A stretch of 64,000 nucleotides of DNA from contig CAVEVQ010000008.1 of the NCBI GenBank assembly GCA_963619325.1, forward strand, positions 6,466 through 70,465, read 5' to 3'. The stretch's first letter is position 1; each line of letters opens with the position of its first letter. Positions 50,415 through 57,892 of the stretch are shown in pieces. The notes beneath the pieces were generated by a model. It was given only the letters and a program-made list of their open reading frames with translations, was not told the origin of the DNA and did no database searches. The translations under genes were made by a program, and so were the position numbers. The DNA comes from UBA1181 sp963619325 (lineage in GTDB: Bacteria; Bacteroidota; Bacteroidia; Bacteroidales; Paludibacteraceae).

Positions 50415-51215
50415 TTACTGATTTTGAAGATGTTTCACCTGCTCAATAAACCGTTTCAGCGACAATGGAGGGTTCTCCGTTTTCATAAAATTCTCACCCA
50501 TCAAGAAGCCCCGAAAGCCCTCCTTCCTAAGCATGGCAACGGTATCTGGCATAGAAATTCCACTTTCCGAGATTTTGAGGAAATCGTCAGGGATTTCATG
50601 GCAAAGACGGATGGAAGCCTCTAAGTCAACCTCAAAAGTCTTCAGGTTGCGGTTGTTTATGCCCACCACATCAATATTCTCATCAATATGGTCGGTTTCT
50701 CCGTTCTCGTGAAGTTCGAGAAGTGTTTCCATACCTAACTCATGTGTTTTTCTCGCGAGACGCATACACTCATCCGTTGAGAGAACGGAAGCGATAAGCA
50801 ATACAATATCGGCGCCACACCCTTTCGCCATCGTCAACTGATATTCATCTACGATGAATTCTTTGAAGAGTAGTGGCAAATTGACTTTCGAACGCACCGC
50901 CAACATATCCTCATAGCCTCCTGCAAAGAACTTTTTGTCTTGCAAAATAGAAACTCCACTCGCCCCATTCTCCTCGTAACCAGGAATAATCACAGAAGGA
51001 TCGGCCTCCTCCTTTATATATCCTTTAGAAGGGGATTTTCGCTTGAACTCCGAAATGATTCCCGTATCAGACAACTCCAAACTTTTCCGCATAGAGTTGC
51101 ATTTTCTTGAGAAAAAGGGCTGTCGTTCCCAATAAGACTCGTTGTACTGCGCCTTCAACGCTTTCAACTCCTCTATTTTGTTGGCTACTATCGTATCTAA
51201 ATAACTCATAGTCAA
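50415..51215 (-). CDS. trpC: Indole-3-glycerol phosphate synthase
   Basis: A 266-residue TIM-barrel enzyme closing the indole ring. The family motif IISEFKRKSPSKGYI near residue 55 includes the catalytic Lys, LLFKEFIVDEYQLTMAKGCGADIVLL near 110 the second Lys and its partners, and VVGINNRNLKTFEVDLEA near 180 the product site. Length is typical of a stand-alone TrpC. Nineteen bases separate it from trpD upstream. Confidence 0.97.
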   Translation of the reverse strand: MTMSYLDTIVANKIEELKALKAQYNESYWERQPFFSRKCNSMRKSLELSDTGIISEFKRKSPSKGYIKEEADPSVIIPGYEENGASGVSILQDKKFFAGGYEDMLAVRSKVNLPLLFKEFIVDEYQLTMAKGCGADIVLLIASVLSTDECMRLARKTHELGMETLLELHENGETDHIDENIDVVGINNRNLKTFEVDLEASIRLCHEIPDDFLKISESGISMPDTVAMLRKEGFRGFLMGENFMKTENPPLSLKRFIEQVKHLQNQ

Positions 51216-51234
51216 TGAATTTAATCAGACTAAA

Positions 51235-52230
51235 TCACGAATTGACGGCAATGAATTTCTTCAATGTCTCAAGAGCCTTTCCACTTTCAATGGTCTCGAG
51301 AGCCTCTGCCAAACAGTCGTCTATGCTCTTCGACTGATTGATAGTATGGATAGCGAAACCTGCGTTGGCGACAACACAATTCTTCTGAGCTACAGAAGCG
51401 GTGTTTGACAAAACACTATCAAAAATCTGCTTGGCATCCTCCGCCGTGTTGCCTCCGTAAATATCGGATTGAGCGATGCGCTTCAGACCCAACTGCTCAG
51501 GTGTAATCACTTTCTCGCTGCTGTTGGTAGAAACCTTGAAATCACTGGTCAAGGAGATTTCATCGTAACCATCCAAACTCGTTACAACGCCATAGTTCAC
51601 ATTCAATGTTTGGAACACGTTGGTGTAGAGCCTCAACTGGTTGAGGTCTGCTGTTCCAAGCAACTGATTAGCTGGCCGGCAAGGATTCACCAACGGACCC
51701 AGCAAATTGAACACCGTACGAAACTGTAGACTCTTGCGGATGCCAGCCACACTCTTCAATGCCGGAGTGAACAAAGGGGCGTGCATGTATGCCATTCCAC
51801 ACTCTTCAATGGAACGCTTCAACTGACTTTCATCCGTTGTGAACTTCACGCCGTGCAGTTCCATCACATTGCTGGCGCCGCTCACTGATGAAGCTCCATA
51901 GTTGCCGTGTTTCGCGACCTTGTAGCCTGCAGCCGCCACAACGACACATGAGCAGGTGGAGATATTGAACGTGTTCTTACCATCACCACCCGTACCAACA
52001 ATATCGATAGGGTTATAGGCTGAAAAATCTAATGGTTTCTGTGTGTCGATCAACGCCTGGCGAAAACCGACCAGCTCCTCTACAGAGATATCGCGCATAC
52101 GAAATACAGAGAGCAAAGCGGCCACTTGCGTGTCGGGATAGACTCCCTTCGTTATATTGGACAAGAGTTCGGTCGCCTCGCTACGAGTCAACTCTTCCCT
52201 ACAGAACAATTTTTCTAATATCTGCTTCAT
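51235..52230 (-). CDS. trpD: Anthranilate phosphoribosyltransferase
   Basis: A 331-residue enzyme adding phosphoribose to anthranilate. The PRPP-binding loop is DIVGTGGDGKNTFNIST near residue 77. KHGNYGASSVSGASNVMELHG near 107 and GPLVNPCRPANQLLG near 180 are further conserved blocks. It is a separate protein, not fused to the TrpG glutaminase, whose gene ends 15 bases upstream. Confidence 0.97.
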   Translation of the reverse strand: MKQILEKLFCREELTRSEATELLSNITKGVYPDTQVAALLSVFRMRDISVEELVGFRQALIDTQKPLDFSAYNPIDIVGTGGDGKNTFNISTCSCVVVAAAGYKVAKHGNYGASSVSGASNVMELHGVKFTTDESQLKRSIEECGMAYMHAPLFTPALKSVAGIRKSLQFRTVFNLLGPLVNPCRPANQLLGTADLNQLRLYTNVFQTLNVNYGVVTSLDGYDEISLTSDFKVSTNSSEKVITPEQLGLKRIAQSDIYGGNTAEDAKQIFDSVLSNTASVAQKNCVVANAGFAIHTINQSKSIDDCLAEALETIESGKALETLKKFIAVNS

Positions 52231-52245
52231 ATTGATTCCTTTCGA

Positions 52246-52809
52246 TTAGAGTTTCAAAAAATTACCGACAATGACCTTCCCATCAGGTGTCAGCACCGAT
52301 TCCGGATGGAACTGAATGCCATGGATGTCTAACGAACGATGGCGTACAGCCATGATCTGCCCTTCTTTGCTGACAGCCGTAATCTCTAAATCCTGAGAGA
52401 GATTCTTGTCATCAATCACCCACGAGTGATATCGGCCAACGGGAAACTCCTTGGGCAAGCCATCAAAAATGGGATCCTGTGCAACAATGTCCACCGGCGT
52501 CTGCACCCCATGGAACACATGACTCAAGTTCGTCAGTTTTGACCCAAAAGCCTCACCAATTGCCTGATGCCCCAAGCAGACACCCAGCATGCTTTTTTTG
52601 CCTGCGTAGGTGCGAATCACATCCAACAACAAACCCGCCTCCGAGGGGATCCCAGGTCCCGGAGAAAGAATGATTTTATCATATTTCTCCAAATCTTCCA
52701 AATTGAACTGGTCGTTACGAATCACATCAACCTCCGCACCCAATTCCTCTACTAAATGACGGAGATTGTATGTAAACGAGTCATAATTATCAATAATTAC
52801 TACTTTCAT
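52246..52809 (-). CDS. trpG: Anthranilate synthase component II (glutaminase)
   Basis: A 187-residue class I glutamine amidotransferase. The nucleophile is in MLGVCLGHQAIGEAFG (Cys near residue 80), and the His-Glu of the triad is in GIQFHPESVLT near 168. NYDSFTYNLRHLVEELG opens the protein. It supplies ammonia to TrpE. Because the same subunit can serve para-aminobenzoate synthesis, a double role is possible, but its place in the trp operon is clear. Confidence 0.96.
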   Translation of the reverse strand: MKVVIIDNYDSFTYNLRHLVEELGAEVDVIRNDQFNLEDLEKYDKIILSPGPGIPSEAGLLLDVIRTYAGKKSMLGVCLGHQAIGEAFGSKLTNLSHVFHGVQTPVDIVAQDPIFDGLPKEFPVGRYHSWVIDDKNLSQDLEITAVSKEGQIMAVRHRSLDIHGIQFHPESVLTPDGKVIVGNFLKL

Positions 52810-52824
52810 AAATTTTAATCTTTG

Positions 52825-54219
52825 TTAAATTGTCTCCGCCACAACGATGGCTTTCTTCAACGCACCTAATTTATTATTCACCTCCTGCAATTCATATTCC
52901 TCGTCGCCCTTTGCAACGATGCCGCCTCCTGCCTGGAACCACAATTCGTTATTTCGGCTCACGAACGTACGGATCGTTATGGCTTGATTGAGGGATCCAT
53001 CGAAACAGATTGTGCCGACACATCCTCCATAGGCTCCACGGTTATGAGGCTCGATTTCGCTAATCAGCTGCATTGCACGCACTTTAGGTGCTCCGCTCAA
53101 CGTACCGGCAGGGAATGTATCTATAAACGCCTTCACTGGATCTGACTCCGCCTTCATATCACCACTGACACGACTCACCAAGTGGATGACATGACTATAG
53201 AACTGCGCCTCTTTGTAGAAGTCCACTTTCACATGACTGCAGTTACGACTTAGGTCGTTTCTTGCCAAATCGACCAACATGACGTGTTCCTCGTTCTCTT
53301 TTGGATTAGCCAAAAGAGCCGCCGCCAAGCGTTCGTCTTCAGCCTTGTCGCCTGTTCGTTTCGTCGTTCCCGCAATAGGATCTATGTAAGCGCGGCCATC
53401 CTCAATACGGCAATGCGTTTCAGGGGATGAACCCAATATTCTAAATCCGCCGAAATCAAAATAAAACAAGTATGGGGATGGATTAATGCTTCTCAACGCA
53501 CGATAAAGTTTGAAGTCATCTCCCTTATATTTCTGGATGAAACGGCGAGACAACACGATTTGGAAGACATCGCCACGCAAGCAGTGGGCTATTCCCTTTC
53601 TAATATTCGCCTTATGTTCTTCATCGGTCAAAGTGCTATAGGTCTGCCCTATTGTCTGGAACGCATATTCCGTAGGCTGCCCCCCTTTGATTTTCTGCTC
53701 CAACCAGTCTAAACGACTCTCTTCGCCCTCTTCCAACAACTCCAAAAGCACCATCTCGTGTTTGAAATCATTGAAAACAACGATATACTTGAACAAGATG
53801 TAGCAAACGTCGGGCGCGTCGTTTATCTCTGCCTTGCTATCCTTAACCGGAATACCCTCGAAATAGCGAACGGCATTGAAGGTGGTGTAGCCCCTCAATC
53901 CAGCGTAGTGGGCATATTCGCCAGTCACCTCGAACGCTTTCAGAAACTCGTTGATGGCCGCATCCACGCCAAAAGTCTTTGAAATATCGTGATGAGACTC
54001 TTTCTTATCAGGAAAGATAGAAACCGACTTTCCGTGGGCCACAGACACACTGGCAATCGGACAAATGGCGACGAATGAACGGTTGTTCTCACTTCCGTGA
54101 TAGTCGGAACTCTCCATCAAAGAACTCTGAGAGTAGAGGTCTCGCAATTTCAGATAGGTGCTTACAGGCGTATGGAGGTCGCCCAACATTGTCCTGCTAT
54201 TTACCTTATATTTATACAT
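52825..54219 (-). CDS. trpE: Anthranilate synthase component I
   Basis: A 464-residue chorismate-using enzyme that makes anthranilate. SPYLFYFDFGGFRILGSSPE near residue 250, DPIAGTTKRTGDKAEDERLAA near 285, and FPAGTLSGAPKVRAMQLI near 375 are the chorismate-binding blocks. The Trp feedback-inhibition site is expected in the N-terminal domain, where LMESSDYHGSENNRSF gives the LL.ES-like pattern. It follows trpB by 21 bases and precedes trpG by 15. Confidence 0.97.
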   Translation of the reverse strand: MYKYKVNSRTMLGDLHTPVSTYLKLRDLYSQSSLMESSDYHGSENNRSFVAICPIASVSVAHGKSVSIFPDKKESHHDISKTFGVDAAINEFLKAFEVTGEYAHYAGLRGYTTFNAVRYFEGIPVKDSKAEINDAPDVCYILFKYIVVFNDFKHEMVLLELLEEGEESRLDWLEQKIKGGQPTEYAFQTIGQTYSTLTDEEHKANIRKGIAHCLRGDVFQIVLSRRFIQKYKGDDFKLYRALRSINPSPYLFYFDFGGFRILGSSPETHCRIEDGRAYIDPIAGTTKRTGDKAEDERLAAALLANPKENEEHVMLVDLARNDLSRNCSHVKVDFYKEAQFYSHVIHLVSRVSGDMKAESDPVKAFIDTFPAGTLSGAPKVRAMQLISEIEPHNRGAYGGCVGTICFDGSLNQAITIRTFVSRNNELWFQAGGGIVAKGDEEYELQEVNNKLGALKKAIVVAETI

Positions 54220-54240
54220 ATTCTGATTCTGTTTATAAGA

Positions 54241-55434
54241 TTAGAAACGGTCTGCGAAATAGGTTGAGAATGTGTTCATATCTTTATCACCACGTCCCGA
54301 GACAGTGACAACCACCACATCAGTTGGTTTGAATGTCATTTTCTTCAGCGTGGCCAACGCATGTGAACTTTCAATGGCAGGGATGATTCCTTCCAAACGG
54401 GAAAGATTCCAAGCCGCATCCATTGCCTCGTCGTCGTTGATGGAGAAGACCTCTGCACGACCCGTCTTAGCCAGATGGCAGTGAAGTGGACCGATACCAG
54501 GGTAGTCTAATCCTGCCGAGATTGAGTAAGGTTCAACAATCTGACCATCTTCCGTCTGCATCACGAGAATCTTGCTTCCATGGAGAACACCCAATCTACC
54601 CAAATGAATAGTTGCAGCACTCTCGCCCGACTCTATTCCATGTCCGCCAGCCTCTGCTTCTACGAGTTTCACGTCTTCATCGTCTAAGTAGTGGTAGAAA
54701 GTACCCGCCGCGTTGCTACCACCACCTACGCAGGCTATCAAATAGTCGGGATTCTCTCTCCCCTCTTGCTCTTTCAGCTGTTTCTTAATCTCGGCACTGA
54801 TAACAGACTGAAAACGAGCCACCATATCCGGATACGGATCCGGTCCCACAACAGAGCCAATAATATAGAAAGTATTTGAAGGATTGCAGCACCAATCGCG
54901 GATAGCCTCGTTAGTGGCGTCCTTTAACGTTTTGTTACCGGAAGTAACTGGAACGACCTTTGCGCCGAGCATCTTCATTCGTTGCACATTCAAGAACTGA
55001 CGTTTCACATCGGTCTCTCCCATATAAACCACGCACTCCAAGTTCATCAATGCACAAACCGTTGCCGTAGCCACACCATGTTGCCCTGCGCCCGTCTCTG
55101 CCACGATTCGCGTCTTTCCCATACGTTTAGCCAAGAGAATCTGTCCTAAGGCATTGTTCAACTTGTGCGCACCTGTATGGCACAAATCCTCACGTTTGAG
55201 GTAGACACGCGCACCCACCTGCTCGGATAGGCGGCTTGCGAAATAGAGTGGCGTTGGACGACCCACATAATCATGGAGCAGCTGATTGAACTGCTCCTGA
55301 AAATCAGGTTCTTCCATGATTCTAAGGTAGCTAGCCTTCAAGTCTTTCACACATTTGTAAAGAATCTCAGGGACGTAGGCTCCACCAAACTCACCGTAGT
55401 AGCCTCTCTCGTTAACATCATACTTCTTTGCCAT
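54241..55434 (-). CDS. trpB: Tryptophan synthase beta chain
   Basis: A 397-residue PLP enzyme that joins indole and serine. The PLP lysine is in LKREDLCHTGAHKLNNALGQI (Lys near residue 92); ETGAGQHGVATATVCAL near 115 and CVGGGSNAAGTFYHY near 235 are the cofactor and phosphate blocks. It is the standard TrpB1 type, which needs TrpA. It is the first gene of the operon, directly behind the attenuator at 55481-55608. Confidence 0.98.
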   Translation of the reverse strand: MAKKYDVNERGYYGEFGGAYVPEILYKCVKDLKASYLRIMEEPDFQEQFNQLLHDYVGRPTPLYFASRLSEQVGARVYLKREDLCHTGAHKLNNALGQILLAKRMGKTRIVAETGAGQHGVATATVCALMNLECVVYMGETDVKRQFLNVQRMKMLGAKVVPVTSGNKTLKDATNEAIRDWCCNPSNTFYIIGSVVGPDPYPDMVARFQSVISAEIKKQLKEQEGRENPDYLIACVGGGSNAAGTFYHYLDDEDVKLVEAEAGGHGIESGESAATIHLGRLGVLHGSKILVMQTEDGQIVEPYSISAGLDYPGIGPLHCHLAKTGRAEVFSINDDEAMDAAWNLSRLEGIIPAIESSHALATLKKMTFKPTDVVVVTVSGRGDKDMNTFSTYFADRF

Positions 55435-55480
55435 AGTATTTATAGTTTATTTTTTTCAAATCATCATAGATAAACCTATC

Positions 55481-55511
55481 AAAAAAAAGCCCATCGTGAG
55501 TACGACGGGCT
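55481..55511 (-). terminator. trp attenuator terminator
   Basis: On the minus strand AGCCCGTCGT pairs with ACGATGGGCT (10 bp, one mismatch), with loop ACTC, followed by seven or more T. It lies 47 bases before trpB and 34 bases after the leader-peptide stop. It could also stop plus-strand transcripts, as T follows on that side too. Confidence 0.92.
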
Positions 55512-55545
55512 TTTTTAAATCATTGCTTTAATACAAAAACGAGCG

Positions 55546-55608
55546 TTACTCACAAATTTGAATTTGCAAGCGCCACCACCAAAAGTTATTTTGCATTATT
55601 GCTATCAT
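55546..55608 (-). CDS. trpL: trp operon leader peptide
   Basis: A 20-residue open frame, MIAIMQNNFWWWRLQIQICE, ending TAA at 55546-55548. Translation may instead begin at the second ATG (55596), giving 16 residues. Three consecutive Trp codons (TGG at 55573-55581) mark it as an attenuation sensor. No Shine-Dalgarno is visible, as is common in this phylum. The last codons and stop (GTGAGTA, minus strand) can pair with TACTCAC of the terminator hairpin, giving an antiterminator when a ribosome stalls at the Trp codons. Confidence 0.9.
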   Translation of the reverse strand: MIAIMQNNFWWWRLQIQICE

Positions 55609-55842
55609 ATTTACTGATATTTTCTTTTTTCCCTTAGAGTCAACATACTAAAAAGTCGACAGTGCAAAAATGATAGATTTTTAGGAAATAGCAAAAAGAA
55701 ATGCAGATTTTTTACTCATAATTTCAAGCTCAAGTTCAATGATAACACACCAAGACAGTCATTCTTCCACAAATTGGCCAAGCACATACCCTTGGAAACT
55801 CAAAATTGTTGTACCTTTCCAATCTAAAAGCATAGATAAAGT
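55609..55842. other. Intergenic region between trp leader and AAA/nuclease gene
   Basis: About 230 bases between divergent units. It must contain the trp promoter, but I find no exact TAnnTTTG on the minus strand. On the plus strand TACCTTTC (55812-55819) is one base off the -7 consensus and could serve the gene at 55843. Nothing else is recognisable. Confidence 0.4.
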
Positions 55843-57561
55843 ATGGATTACAAAGAACTACCCTACGGCATACCGAATTTCACATGGATAAGGCAACAAA
55901 ACAACTATTGGGCAGACAAAACCATGTATATTCCGAAAATGGAAAGGGCAGGCAATTTTCTCTACCTCATCCGTCCGCGCCGTTTCGGGAAGAGCGTGTT
56001 CCTGACCATGCTTCAGGCCTATTATGACATTGAGAAAAAAGACTCCTTCCACGAGATATTCAAGGACACCTGGATTGAGAGCCGGCCGACGAGATACCAG
56101 GGGGAATACCAGGTGCTGTATTTCGACTTCTCCCGGGCTGCGGCGGGGCAGCAAGGACTGGAAGAGAACTTCAACACCTATTGCGAGGGGGTGATAAACG
56201 GATTCATAGAGAAATACGCGAAATACTACAAACCGCAATTCCTGTCCGAGTTCGCCGACACCAAGGGAGCCGCGGCCAAGCTGAACCTGATAAACAACCG
56301 GGCGAACGACCTCGGCATCCAGCTCTACCTCATCATCGACGAATACGACAACTTCACCAACAACGTGCTGAGCGAGGAGGGCGAAGAGGTCTACCACGCG
56401 CTCACCCACGCCAAGGGCTTCTACCGCGACTTCTTCAAACTCTTCAAGGGTATGTTCCACCGCATAATGATGATGGGCGTCAGCCCCGTGACCGTCAACG
56501 ACCTCAACAGCGGCTACAACATCGGCACGAACCTCTCCATGGACCCCGAGTTCAACATGATGCTCGGATTCAGCGAGACGGAGGTGCGCGAGATGATCGA
56601 ATACTACCGCGGCGCGGGGCTCATCTCGGTGCCCGCCGACCAACTGATGGCGGACATGAAGCCCTGGTACGACAACTACTGCTTCGCAAAAAAAAGTCTG
56701 GGAACAGACCCTAAAATGTTCAACAGCGACATGGTGATCTACTATCTCCGCTACTTTATCCGCAACGGAGAAGCCCCCGATGAAATGGTCGACCCCAACA
56801 CTATGACCGACTATGCGAAGATGAAGAAAATCATCTTCTTGGACAGACTGCAGGGCGACCGCAAGAGCGTGCTGAAGCAGATCATCAACGAGGGGTACGT
56901 CTGGGCGGACCTGCGCGAGAGCTTCCCCGCCGAGGACCTGGTCGACCCCGACCTGTTCCCGAGCCTGCTCTACTACTACGGCATGCTGACCATCACGGGA
57001 AGGCGAGGCAGAAAGGTGAGACTCGGAATCCCGAACGAGAACGTGCGCAAGCAATACTACGGCTACGTCATGGACGAGTACAACCACGAGGCGAAGATCG
57101 ACGACATGCGGCTCGCCGACCACTACGACGCCATGGCTCTCGACGGAGACATCAAACCCGCCATTGAGTATATCGCGAAAGGCTACAAGAACTGCACGAG
57201 CATCCACTCCGGCATCCAGGCCGAGCGCAACGCCCAGGGGTTCGTCGCCGCCTACCTCAGCCACAGCGGCTACTACTATGTGGTGCAGGAGATGGAACTC
57301 AACGGTGGCTACTGCGACCTCGCCATACTCCCGGACAACGTCCGCTTCCCCGAGGTGGCCCACGGCTACCTGATAGAGCTGAAATACATCAAGACGACCG
57401 ACACCAACGAGACCGGCGACAAGGCGGTGGAGGAGGCGAAGGCGCAGCTGACCCAATACGCGCAAGACCCACGGCTGCCCCAACTGATGAACGGACACCC
57501 GTTCCACAAAGTCGCGGTCGTGTACAGGGGCAACAACCTTTGGAAGATAGTGGAGTGGTGA
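55843..57561 (+). CDS. AAA-ATPase-like / PD-(D/E)XK nuclease protein
   Basis: A 572-residue protein of the AAA-ATPase-like plus PD-(D/E)XK family, which is multiplied in many gut Bacteroidales. The ATPase begins YIPKMERAGNFLYLIRPRRFGKS (P-loop of the family, RPRRFGKSVFL), and IQLYLIIDEYDNFTNN near residue 170 is the Walker B region. The C-terminal nuclease domain shows AERNAQGFVAAYL, GGYCDLAILPD (Asp), and HGYLIELKYIK (Glu and Lys) near residue 520. The biological role is unknown; defence or genome maintenance has been proposed. Base composition is odd: most of 56090-57550 is much richer in G and C than the neighbours, but the first 200 bases and about 56690-56860 are not. Confidence 0.9.
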   Translation: MDYKELPYGIPNFTWIRQQNNYWADKTMYIPKMERAGNFLYLIRPRRFGKSVFLTMLQAYYDIEKKDSFHEIFKDTWIESRPTRYQGEYQVLYFDFSRAAAGQQGLEENFNTYCEGVINGFIEKYAKYYKPQFLSEFADTKGAAAKLNLINNRANDLGIQLYLIIDEYDNFTNNVLSEEGEEVYHALTHAKGFYRDFFKLFKGMFHRIMMMGVSPVTVNDLNSGYNIGTNLSMDPEFNMMLGFSETEVREMIEYYRGAGLISVPADQLMADMKPWYDNYCFAKKSLGTDPKMFNSDMVIYYLRYFIRNGEAPDEMVDPNTMTDYAKMKKIIFLDRLQGDRKSVLKQIINEGYVWADLRESFPAEDLVDPDLFPSLLYYYGMLTITGRRGRKVRLGIPNENVRKQYYGYVMDEYNHEAKIDDMRLADHYDAMALDGDIKPAIEYIAKGYKNCTSIHSGIQAERNAQGFVAAYLSHSGYYYVVQEMELNGGYCDLAILPDNVRFPEVAHGYLIELKYIKTTDTNETGDKAVEEAKAQLTQYAQDPRLPQLMNGHPFHKVAVVYRGNNLWKIVEW

Positions 57562-57702
57562 GAGATTTTACCCGACAAGGGCAAAATCTCTGCTGCACAA
57601 GCCAAGAAGAAAGCGGAAGAGGAATACGATATTTTCAATAAGACGCAACACATTGACTCCGACTTTGATAAAGAGGTGAAAGGGTTGCTTGGCGATGAAT
57701 GA
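57562..57702 (+). pseudogene. Remnant of a RhuM-family gene (C-terminal end only)
   Basis: Directly after the TGA of the preceding gene, in the same frame, 46 codons read KGKISAAQAKKKAEEEYDIF, then NKTQHIDSDFDKEVKGLLGDE and stop. This is the characteristic C-terminal end of RhuM (virulence-associated) proteins. There is no start codon and no upstream part, so it is a fragment left after deletion or insertion of the AAA/nuclease gene. Composition is nearer to the ordinary genome than to the GC-rich gene before it. Confidence 0.75.
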
Positions 57703-57892
57703 ACCCACAAGGTTTTCCAATTATAGCGACATCGGACTTTCCCACCTTCGCCATAAAGGTCAAGATAACCGACAATAGCCATTAAGCGACGCGACTATTT
57801 TCTGTTGAAAAATCCGCTCTTATTTCTTACTATCACTTGAAATCCTTATTTTTGAAAAAATCTTAAATTGAGAATTATTAAACTTAAATTCT
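57703..57892 (+). other. Leader region of the cellobiose phosphorylase gene
   Basis: About 190 bases without a gene. The last 60 bases are AT-rich and should hold the promoter, but no exact TAnnTTTG is present. I see no other element. Confidence 0.4.

Noticed and set aside
55858..57507. A 549-codon open frame on the minus strand opposite the AAA/nuclease gene.
   Set aside because: It arises from the GC-rich third positions of the plus-strand gene; the sequence is low in complexity (repeats of V, H, L, E, A) and matches no family.
57366..57782. A 138-codon minus-strand frame across the end of the AAA/nuclease gene and the rhuM remnant.
   Set aside because: It crosses two plus-strand coding stretches and shows no domain.
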